64,000 nt of DNA from Palsa-883 sp035486355 (GTDB lineage Bacteria; Pseudomonadota; Alphaproteobacteria; Acetobacterales; Acetobacteraceae): assembly GCA_035486355.1 (NCBI GenBank), contig DATHNE010000115.1, positions 25,115 through 89,114 of the forward strand, read 5' to 3'. Within the stretch, counting starts at the first letter, position 1. Each line of letters opens with the position of its first letter. Under the pieces are notes generated by a model. That model had not been told where the DNA came from. It made no database searches and worked only from the letters and a program-made list of their open reading frames with translations. The translations under genes and the position numbers were made by a program. Positions 33,792 through 41,518 of this stretch are shown here, piece by piece.

Positions 33792-34490
33792 GTGTCGTGG
33801 CATCCCGCTTCGCCTCGTCTGCTGTTCGCGGCCCTGCTGATGCTGGCGCCCGCGGCCGCCCATGCGGACACACTGCTGCGGCTGAGCGAGACCGCCACGG
33901 TGGTGGCCCATCCGGACGAGCTGGAAGCCGCGTTGCGGGTCGAGGTGGTGTCGCCCAACGCCGCCGACGCCCAACGCCGGGTGAATGCCGCCATGGCCGA
34001 CGCGCTCGCCGCGGCGAAGGCCGTCGCCGGCGTCACCGTGGGCTCCGGCGGATATTTCGTCTGGCGCGTCAGCCCACCACAGGACCGGCCTGAGCGTTGG
34101 CAGGCCAACCAATCGCTCACCCTTACCAGCCATGACGGCGCTGCTCTGTTGAAGCTGGTGGGCGAGCTGCAGCAGAAAGGCCTGCTGGTCGGCCAGCTCG
34201 GCTGGCATCTGTCCGACGCGGCCGAGCACACCGCGCAGGCGGACGCCACGCGCAAGGCGATCGCGGCCTTGCGGGGCCGCGCGGACGACGCCGCGGCGCT
34301 GCTGGATCTGCGGTTCGGTTCCTTCAAGGAAGTGCGGCTGAATGGCACGCGCCCGCAGCCGATCATGCTGCAGCGGGCGACCACCATGCCGATGAGCGTG
34401 TCTGCAGCAGCCTCGCCACCCAGCGCCGAGCCGGCCGACGTCACAGTCAGCGCGACCGCCGAGGCGGATGTGGAGCTATTGCCGAAGTGA
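33792..34490 (+). CDS. SIMPL-domain (DUF541) protein, exported
   Basis: This 232-residue protein has a cleavable signal peptide (LLFAALLMLAPAAAHA followed by DTLLRLSETATVVAHPDELE). The SIMPL fold follows, recognisable by the LSETATV strand, AAMADALAAAKAV and the C-terminal VTVSATAEADVELLP. The start is GTG at 33792. SIMPL proteins are periplasmic or envelope proteins of unclear function. No operon partner is certain, because the downstream gene is degenerate. Confidence 0.82.
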   Translation: MSWHPASPRLLFAALLMLAPAAAHADTLLRLSETATVVAHPDELEAALRVEVVSPNAADAQRRVNAAMADALAAAKAVAGVTVGSGGYFVWRVSPPQDRPERWQANQSLTLTSHDGAALLKLVGELQQKGLLVGQLGWHLSDAAEHTAQADATRKAIAALRGRADDAAALLDLRFGSFKEVRLNGTRPQPIMLQRATTMPMSVSAAASPPSAEPADVTVSATAEADVELLPK

Positions 34491-34509
34491 CCGACGCGCC
34501 AGCGGGCAC

Positions 34510-35560
34510 GGCTGAGGACACGCGGCGCGCCCGAAGACGCGTTGGCGTTGCAGCAGGGGCTCATTGCGGCAGGTGCGGATCTGATCCCAGCGGATTACCT
34601 GTCCCTCGGCCTGGGGCATCACGCGGCCGGACGGAGCGACGACAGCCTCGCCGCGCTGCGCGACGGCGAGCACCGGTTCCCCGAGGCAGCCGAGATCCAC
34701 GAAAACCTCGCTGTGCGGCGGCTGCTGGCCGGCCAGCCCGCCGCCTGCATGGCGGCGGCGGAGCGCGCCGTTGCCTTGGGCAGCACCAGCCCGAATGCAC
34801 GACTGCCTGTGCGATGCGGCAACCCGGCTCGGCCGCCCCAATCTGGCCGTGGGACACGGCCAGGCGGGCGCTGGAAGCGAAGGACGCACTGTTCGGCGGA
34901 CGGCCCAAGGTGGCGGCGATTCCCCGTGCGTTGCCACCGCCGCTCGATCCCACACAGGCGGCAGAGAACGTGATCGCCGACTGCCTGTGGGGCGAGGCTC
35001 CGACCTATCAGGTGCCGCTGCTGGAAAATACCCGCATCGACGGGCATATGTTCCCCGGCGGGACGGTCCGCGTTTACCACGATGCCTCGGTGCCGCCGGC
35101 GTTTCGCAGCGAGCTGTCGCGCCTGGGGATACAGTTGCGGCTGACGGCACTGCCGGCGGGCGTGCCGCAGCATCGAAACTTGCTGTGGCGTTTCGATGTG
35201 CTGGCCGATCCGACGGTGCGGCGGTTCCTGGTGCGCGACGCCGATGCGCTGTTATCGGTGAAGGAGCGCGTGGCGGTCGATGCGTGGCTGGCCTCTGACT
35301 GCTGGTTCCACACGATGCGGGATTGGTACACCCACACTGGCCTGTCCTCGCGGGCATGTGGCGTGGCGTAGCCAATGTGCTGCCGGGACCGGATGGGCTG
35401 ATGCGCGCCTAGACCGGTTGGCGGATGGAGAACGACCACATGGACCAGGATGTCTTGGCAGCGTGCCGTTTCCGCCATCCGGCACGTTGATGCCCGGACA
35501 CCATGTCGGGCAGAACGCGATGGTGCATTTCAGGCGAACACCAGGGATAGACATCACTGT
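34510..35560 (+). pseudogene. TPR / glycosyltransferase-like gene, multiple frameshifts
   Basis: Around 34527-34800 one frame gives TPR-like helices (ALQQGLIAAGADLIPADYLS, HENLAVRRLLAGQPAACMAA). At about 34830-35345 another frame gives a conserved domain (FPGGTVRVYHDASVPPAFRS, LLWRFDVLADPTVRRFLVRD, WFHTMRDWYTHTG). At 35345-35400 a third frame continues with LAGMWRGVANVLPGPDGLM, and further shifts lead to PSGTLMPGHHVGQN. At least three indels break what should be one gene, resembling proteins that join TPRs to a glycosyltransferase-like module. Confidence 0.72.
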
Positions 35561-35622
35561 CATTGCTTCGTCGCTGTGCTCCTTGCAATGACAGGTCGGT
35601 TCGGGTCCGGTGCGTCTGTCGC

Positions 35623-36405
35623 TTACCGTCCCTTGAACACCGGCTTACGCTTGCCGAGGAATGCCTCACGGCCTTCGCGGTGATCCTCGGTCAGGAACAG
35701 CGTGCTTTGCAGATCGCGTTCCTGGGCCAACCCGGCGTCCAGCCCGTCAGCCAGAAGGCGCTTGGTCAGCGCGATGGGCAGCGGAGCTGAGCCCGCAAGT
35801 ACGCGAGCACGATCGCGCGCAACGGCCAGCGCTGTCCCTGGCGCCACCACATGATCGATCAGGCCAATCCGTTCGGCCGTCGCCGCATCCATCTGTTCGC
35901 CATACAGCAGGACCTGCCTCGCACGGCCCATGCCGATACGCTGCGGCAAGGTGTGATTCAGCCCAAGGTCGGCGATCAGCCCGATGCGGCCGAACCCGGC
36001 GGCAAATCGTGAATCCTCCGCCGCAACGATCGTGTCGCAGCACAGCGCAAGCGACAGGCCGGCACCCACCGCGTAGCCTTCCACCGCCGCGATGATCGGC
36101 TTGGCGCAATGCACCATCTGCGTAACCAGGCGATGGGTCGCACGAAAGCGCTCCCGCCCGGCGGCCAAATCCTCAACATTCATACCGCTGATATCACCGC
36201 CCGCGCAGAAGTGCCCGCCAGCGCCGGTCAGCACGATCACCCGGACACCGGGATCGCCCTCGGCACGGCTCAAAGCCTCCGTCAGAGCCGCCCGCAATGG
36301 CATCGACAGTGCATTGCGCCGCTGGGTGTAATTCAGCGTCAAGGTCAGCGTCGCACCGTCGCGGGCTTCCAGCAGCACCGGCGCGCTCGGGGTCGCGTCG
36401 TTCAT
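35623..36405 (-). CDS. enoyl-CoA hydratase/isomerase family protein (PaaG-like)
   Basis: This 260-residue crotonase-fold protein has the oxyanion-hole strand VIVLTGAGGHFCAGGDISGM and the second loop EGYAVGAGLSLALCCDTIVA. The two catalytic Glu of classical enoyl-CoA hydratase are absent. The second loop reads GRIGLIADLGLNHTLPQRI, with an Asp where PaaG-type isomerases keep theirs. An isomerase-like or other crotonase chemistry is thus more likely than hydration. The start is 1 bp after the scoB stop on the same strand, so the two are co-transcribed. Confidence 0.88.
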   Translation of the reverse strand: MNDATPSAPVLLEARDGATLTLTLNYTQRRNALSMPLRAALTEALSRAEGDPGVRVIVLTGAGGHFCAGGDISGMNVEDLAAGRERFRATHRLVTQMVHCAKPIIAAVEGYAVGAGLSLALCCDTIVAAEDSRFAAGFGRIGLIADLGLNHTLPQRIGMGRARQVLLYGEQMDAATAERIGLIDHVVAPGTALAVARDRARVLAGSAPLPIALTKRLLADGLDAGLAQERDLQSTLFLTEDHREGREAFLGKRKPVFKGR

Positions 36406-36406
36406 C

Positions 36407-37072
36407 TCACGCAGGCAAATGCAGCTTGGCGTCCGTGCGTGCCTGCAACGCTTCCAGCGTCAGGCCAGGCGCCATATCAGCCACCACGAACCCGCGCGGC
36501 GTGACGTCGATCACCGCGAGGTTGCTGTAGACCCGCTTCACCGCGCCCAGGGCCGTCAGCGGGTAGCTGCACTTCGTCACCAGTTTCGGCGTGCCGTCTT
36601 TGGTGGTGTGCTCCATCATCACCCAAAGTCGTTTCGCCCCCGCGGCAAGGTCCATCGCCCCACCAACCGCCGGCGCCGTATCGTTCTCGCTGGTCGCCCA
36701 GTTGGCGATGTCGCCGTTGTCCGCCACCTGGAAGGCGCCGAGCACGCACAGGTCGAGATGCCCGCCGCGGATCATCGAGAAACTGTCGGCGTGATGACAG
36801 TAGCTGCCGCCGGACCGCAGTGTCACATATTGCTTGCCTGCATTGATCAGCCAGCGGTCGATGTCGTCCTCGGGCGGCGCCGGCCCCATGCCGAGCACAC
36901 CGTTCTCGGAGTGGAAGATCACCTCGCGATCGAGTGGCACGTGGTCGGCCACGGCGGTCGGAATGCCGATGCCGAGGTTCACGTACCAGCCCTCCGGGAT
37001 GTCCTGCGCAACGCGCGCGGCCATCTGCGGGCGGGTGAATGGTTTGACCTCGGCGAGGACGGTGTCGGGCAT
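36407..37072 (-). CDS. scoB: 3-oxoacid CoA-transferase subunit B
   Basis: This 221-residue subunit of a heterodimeric type I CoA-transferase carries the catalytic Glu in IFHSENGVLGMGPAP (about residue 56). Family blocks are GWYVNLGIGIPTAVADHVP, NAGKQYVTLRSGGSYCHHAD and RLWVMMEHTTKDGTPKLV. It moves CoA between succinyl-CoA and a 3-oxoacid or similar acid. The ATG at 37072 follows AGAGG. Its partner subunit A lies 3.5 kb away at 40.6-41.3 kb, separated by an unrelated gene. Confidence 0.92.
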   Translation of the reverse strand: MPDTVLAEVKPFTRPQMAARVAQDIPEGWYVNLGIGIPTAVADHVPLDREVIFHSENGVLGMGPAPPEDDIDRWLINAGKQYVTLRSGGSYCHHADSFSMIRGGHLDLCVLGAFQVADNGDIANWATSENDTAPAVGGAMDLAAGAKRLWVMMEHTTKDGTPKLVTKCSYPLTALGAVKRVYSNLAVIDVTPRGFVVADMAPGLTLEALQARTDAKLHLPA

Positions 37073-37207
37073 ACGAGCCTCTTTGCGCAATTGTGCCTTG
37101 GGCGGTCCGCGACAGATGTAGCGCGCTTCGGCGACACGGCCAACCGGCCGAGGCTGCAGTACCCTCGGCCAGCTGGGTCCGATAAGACGCTTGCCCTGGC
37201 TTTCAGC

Positions 37208-40138
37208 TCATCCGTGCAGCGGCCGCGGGGCCCGCCGTAGCGCCACCGACACCACGCGGTGGTCCGCGCTCGCGTCCACGCACACGGTGATCACGAAGCG
37301 CTCCATCCAGGCGAGGTAGACCAGCTCCTCCAGATTGTGCTCACAGGCGCGGAAGGCGTGCAGCTGCCCTTCCTCGGTCAGCAGGTCGAACCCCCCGAAA
37401 TCGCCAAAGCGATCGTAGAACAGGCCCATGACCTTGCCGGTGTAGCAGTCCTCCTTGACCGGCCCGACGGGACGGGTCGGCGGCTGATACCCAGCGGGCG
37501 AGGCCGGGATGCCGGCCGCGTTGCCGCCCAGGCCGTCGATCCGGCCCGTGAGATAGCCGATATAGCGCAGCAGCACCGGGTACCACCGGTTGGCGGGCTC
37601 GATCAGGCCAAGACGCCATTTCAGCACCGCGAGCAGGTTCTCATCCCCCGGCAGGATGGTGCTGTCTGGCTGCACCGGGATCCGGACCAGGAAGCTGCCG
37701 GTCACGTACCGCCACAGCAGCCGCTGCGGGATGACCGCATTCACCTGCAGTTGCGGCACCGGCGGCGGCGGTGGGGGCGGCGGCACGACGACCTGGCGCG
37801 TGCTGATCCGCCGCACCAACACGTCGAACTGCTGGCCATAGGTGACCGTGGACGGCAATTGCACCGTCAGCAATCCGGCAAAGCTGCCGCCGGCCCCGGT
37901 TGCGATCGGCACGTAGCTGACCGGGCCGGTGACCTGCCACTGGATGGTATTGGCATCCGCGGCAGCGAGCGTCTGCGCAGGATACAGCGTCGAGGCCAGC
38001 TGCAGCACCGATGAGGCACTGACTGCGGGCAAGTACAGGTTGGCCACGCTGCCCACCGGCACCTGGCCCCAGTCGAACATCATCTCGTCGGGGTAACTGA
38101 GGATGCTGATCGGGTCCGCCGACTGCGGCGGCGGGCTGGGCCGCAGGTCGACCGATTGCGGAACGATATGCGTGGCGGGATAGCCCGGATTGCTCGACGG
38201 GATGATCTGCAGATTGCGCTGCGCGAGCTTGTCGGAGTTCTCCGGGTTTTCGATCGTGCCGCCGGTGTTCTCGATCGGCGCGTCCGTATAGGCGATCTGC
38301 GCCACCAGGCAGCTATGCTGGCTGGCGGGCAGCCAGTACTGGATCTGGTGGCTGTTGATCAGGTTCGACGGGTCGTAGACGTTGAGGAAGCAACCATAGA
38401 ACGCCCAGGCATAGTCCTGTCCGGTGGGGATTTCGATGGTCTGGTTGTTGACGCCGTTGCTGCCGTAGTCCGAGGGATTGTTGGCGTAGTTGGCGGTGGC
38501 GAAGAACGGCAACGAACACCCGTTGATGGTACCGCTGCCATCGGTGCCCGGCAGCGGGCTTTGCGGGTCCGTGAGGCTGCCCGTGCTGGGATAGGTGACA
38601 AAGGGATCGGTGTTGGTCACCGCGGTGGTGGTATTGATGTAGTCGGTATCGAAGGTCTGTGTGGTGAACACACGGAAGAACACCTTCACGTTCGACGCCT
38701 CGCCGGACGGGCCGGAGGCGCCCTTCAAGCGCACCCGTGCGATCGCAAAGTTGTAGTTGTTGTTCGTTCCGGATTTCCAATCGACCGTCGAATCGCCGCT
38801 CAACGCGGTATCCTGTGCCGGCAGCACCGTGTCCAGCGGATCAGAGAGGTTGGTGTCCGGCGGCGTGTAGTTCGGGTTCAGGTAGCCGTACTGCTGATTG
38901 AGCCAGGTGATCAGTTGCTGGATGTAGGTATAGGCCCCGCCGTAGCTATCGGCGAGCGTTGGCGCGCCGGGGCCGCTGACCGGTGTGTTGTTCAACGCGG
39001 GCGTGGCGGTGAAGACGCGCAGGTCCTGGCTGCGATAGAACTCATTGTTCGCGGTGCCGTTGACATTGTTGAAGTACGGATCGTCGCCGCCCAGCAGGAA
39101 CATCTCCGCCTGCGGGCTTTGCAGCGCGGGCTGGCTCTGCACGCTGATCGATGCACCGAGGGAGAACGGTTTGGGCGCGCCGGTGGGTGCGGGGAAAACG
39201 CTGAGTGAGGCAGTGGTGAACTGTACTTCGTAGTCGAAACGAATGCGCTGCGGCACGGCGGCGTTGGCACCACTGGAGCCGACATCGTAGACGGTGCCGG
39301 TATTGGTGATACTCAGGCCGGGGATATTGGTGTTGTTGAAGGAACCCGACAGTGAGGGGAGGACGCCACCCACTGCATTCGGCGTAAAGCCTTCCAGGAA
39401 CAGGAAGAAAGCCGGCGAGTAACTCAGCGTATCCTGCACCTCGTCACGGCCGTAGTTATTCTTCTGCGTCACAACATAGAAATTCTGCACCGGGCAGGAG
39501 CCGGCGGCGATTGAATCGTTATAGCCGAGCGTATTCTCGGGCGTGGTTGGTTCCGGCGTGAAGGCATACGTGACGAAGTTGTTCGGGTCGGGCGAATAGC
39601 CGCGATTCGACGTGCCGGTCTGGTTGTCCCAGGCGGCGACGCGGTTGGGATCATATCCCAGGCAATAGGCCCCGGAGACGCTGCTGGTCAGCGCGTAGCA
39701 GGTACCCTGGGTCGGGGTCAGGCCGGTGAAGCCGCCTTCCGGCGTGCTCCACGTCTGGCCGGGACCGAGGTTGAAGATGAACGCGACCAGATACCGCGGT
39801 GTCGCGCCGGCGCCGAAGTCCAGCAGACCCATCGGCTGACCGCCCGTGCCGGTCAACGTCGGGATCGGCTGTGTGCCGTCGAGCATGTGGGAGACGGTAT
39901 CGTCCGGGCCCAGATAGATTGGCCAGAAGGCGCCGCCGAAAATGTATTCCGGCACGCTGTTGGCGCCGCGGTACAGCACGACCGCGTGGCTGTTCACCGT
40001 ATCTGAATTGATGAAGGTCCATGAAATGTTGCCGTTCGCCTGGTCGGTCCAGGACCAACTCACCGTCACAAATTGCGAGATCTGCGGTGGCTTGGCCGGA
40101 CCGATGTCGGGATGTCCGCGATGGAGAACGGGGGTCAT
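37208..40138 (-). CDS. large uncharacterised protein, beta-rich, with C-terminal FGDFxGF-type domain
   Basis: This 976-residue protein matches no enzyme I recognise. The first 750 residues are rich in Asn, Thr, Ser and Pro and look like stacked beta structure. A polyproline stretch follows (VVVPPPPPPPPVPQLQV), then a helical segment (LWRYVTGSFLVRIPV, LLAVLKWRLGLIEPANRWYP). The compact C-terminal domain (CYTGKVMGLFYDRFGDFGGF, HNLEELVYLAWMERFVITVC) resembles a short module seen in other hypothetical proteins. It has no signal peptide or membrane helix. ATG at 40138 is used because GGAGG lies 5 nt upstream; an ATG 5 codons earlier has none. It separates the two CoA-transferase subunit genes. Function unknown. 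Confidence 0.75.
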   Translation of the reverse strand: MTPVLHRGHPDIGPAKPPQISQFVTVSWSWTDQANGNISWTFINSDTVNSHAVVLYRGANSVPEYIFGGAFWPIYLGPDDTVSHMLDGTQPIPTLTGTGGQPMGLLDFGAGATPRYLVAFIFNLGPGQTWSTPEGGFTGLTPTQGTCYALTSSVSGAYCLGYDPNRVAAWDNQTGTSNRGYSPDPNNFVTYAFTPEPTTPENTLGYNDSIAAGSCPVQNFYVVTQKNNYGRDEVQDTLSYSPAFFLFLEGFTPNAVGGVLPSLSGSFNNTNIPGLSITNTGTVYDVGSSGANAAVPQRIRFDYEVQFTTASLSVFPAPTGAPKPFSLGASISVQSQPALQSPQAEMFLLGGDDPYFNNVNGTANNEFYRSQDLRVFTATPALNNTPVSGPGAPTLADSYGGAYTYIQQLITWLNQQYGYLNPNYTPPDTNLSDPLDTVLPAQDTALSGDSTVDWKSGTNNNYNFAIARVRLKGASGPSGEASNVKVFFRVFTTQTFDTDYINTTTAVTNTDPFVTYPSTGSLTDPQSPLPGTDGSGTINGCSLPFFATANYANNPSDYGSNGVNNQTIEIPTGQDYAWAFYGCFLNVYDPSNLINSHQIQYWLPASQHSCLVAQIAYTDAPIENTGGTIENPENSDKLAQRNLQIIPSSNPGYPATHIVPQSVDLRPSPPPQSADPISILSYPDEMMFDWGQVPVGSVANLYLPAVSASSVLQLASTLYPAQTLAAADANTIQWQVTGPVSYVPIATGAGGSFAGLLTVQLPSTVTYGQQFDVLVRRISTRQVVVPPPPPPPPVPQLQVNAVIPQRLLWRYVTGSFLVRIPVQPDSTILPGDENLLAVLKWRLGLIEPANRWYPVLLRYIGYLTGRIDGLGGNAAGIPASPAGYQPPTRPVGPVKEDCYTGKVMGLFYDRFGDFGGFDLLTEEGQLHAFRACEHNLEELVYLAWMERFVITVCVDASADHRVVSVALRRAPRPLHG

Positions 40139-40433
40139 GGACGCCTCCAGCATTGCAAGCGGATGCCCGTGATATCCGTCTCTACCGACGTATCCACGGC
40201 GTTCCGGTGGCGCGTAGAGCGTTACGCTTCCAGATATTTGCGATCAAGCAGTGATTCTGAGTTGTCGTCGATTTGATCGAAACATTACAGAATCATGAAT
40301 GTTAACGCGAAAGCGCGATGGTTTTGTTAAATCTCCGTTACGTCGTGAGCCCGAAGGGCTGGCCACACCGGGTGATCGCACCGCGGTTTGTGACCTGCCA
40401 CGTGACACGGATTTGTTCCGGCGACTGACAAAA

Positions 40434-40449
40434 TGTGACGCAGATCACA
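40434..40449. promoter_or_regulatory. CRP/FNR-type operator
   Basis: TGTGA-CGCAGA-TCACA is a perfect inverted repeat of the CRP half-site, preceded by AAA. It lies about 300 bp upstream of the large uncharacterised gene and 165 bp past the scoA stop. The rest of the 40.15-40.61 kb gap is non-coding, with a locally AT-rich stretch at 40.24-40.34 kb that could hold the promoter. Confidence 0.6.
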
Positions 40450-40612
40450 GCATGATGTCTCGTTGCCTGCTAAGTCCCGCCGCGAATCGGAACCGCCGTT
40501 ACGGTGCGTGCCGTGCCGCAACAGCCTTGCTTCACCGACGCGTGATCGCTTGCGGCATGCCATCGTACCGCGCCGCACGGCAGCGCGGCACGCGACCGCC
40601 GGTGCCGCGCGA

Positions 40613-41296
40613 TCAGAACCCGGTTGGATCGCCGTACGGCACGTGCAGCACGCGATCGACGAAGATGCCGGGCGTCACCACGTGGTCGGGATCAATCTCA
40701 CCCAGCTCACGCAGGTGCTGCGTCTGCGCGATCGTGAGCTTGGCCGCCATCGCGCAGATCGGGTTGAAGTTGCGGCCGGACTTCTTGAACGTCAGGTTGC
40801 CCCAGCGGTCGCCTTCCCAGGCTTCCACCAACGCGACGTCGCCAGGCAGCCATTTCTCCAGCACATAGCTACGACCCTCGATCTCGCGGGTCTCCTTGCC
40901 CATCGCCATCTTGGTGCCGACGCCGGTGGCGGTGAAGAACGCCGGCACGCCGGCGCCAGCGGCGCGCATCCGTTCCGCCAACGTGCCCTGCGGCACGATC
41001 TCCAGCTCAATCTTACCGGCGCGGTAGAGGCCCTCGAACACCACGGGGTCGGAGGACCGTGGGAAGGAGCAGATGATCTTGGCGACGCGGCCGAGCTCCA
41101 TCAGCCGCGCCAGCCCGACATGCCCGACGCCCGCGTTGTTGCAGGCGACGGTCAGCTTGGTGGCACCCTGCTCGATCAGGCCATCAATCAGCGCGTTGGG
41201 CTGACCCACGGCGCCAAAGCCGCCGATCAGGACGGTGGAGCCGTCCTGAATGCCCGCCATGGCGTCCGCCATGGACTGGACGATCTTGTTGATCAT
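40613..41296 (-). CDS. scoA: 3-oxoacid CoA-transferase subunit A
   Basis: This 227-residue subunit has the family signature VLIGGFGAVGQPNALIDGL near the N-terminus, VACNNAGVGHVGLARLM, and GTLAERMRAAGAGVPAFFTA for the CoA-binding region. Together with subunit B (36.4-37.1 kb) it should form the active CoA-transferase. It is the first gene of the leftward CoA group. The 220-bp region upstream shows no clear promoter. Confidence 0.92.
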   Translation of the reverse strand: MINKIVQSMADAMAGIQDGSTVLIGGFGAVGQPNALIDGLIEQGATKLTVACNNAGVGHVGLARLMELGRVAKIICSFPRSSDPVVFEGLYRAGKIELEIVPQGTLAERMRAAGAGVPAFFTATGVGTKMAMGKETREIEGRSYVLEKWLPGDVALVEAWEGDRWGNLTFKKSGRNFNPICAMAAKLTIAQTQHLRELGEIDPDHVVTPGIFVDRVLHVPYGDPTGF

Positions 41297-41518
41297 GCGG
41301 CGTTTCCCCTCCGGCGGCTGTCACAGAGATTTAGCCCTGGTTCGGCAAGGCCGCCAAGGCGGGCGCTAAGCGTGGGTGGCAGCCAGTCGCCGAGCACCAC
41401 GTGTTCGGACTAGGTGTCCCATGACCCGCATCCTCTCATGGGCACCAGCAGGCCAGGAAAGGGACGGTTCCTACCCCTATTCTACGAGGGACAGGTTAAG
41501 CCTTCCTTTATCGACGCC

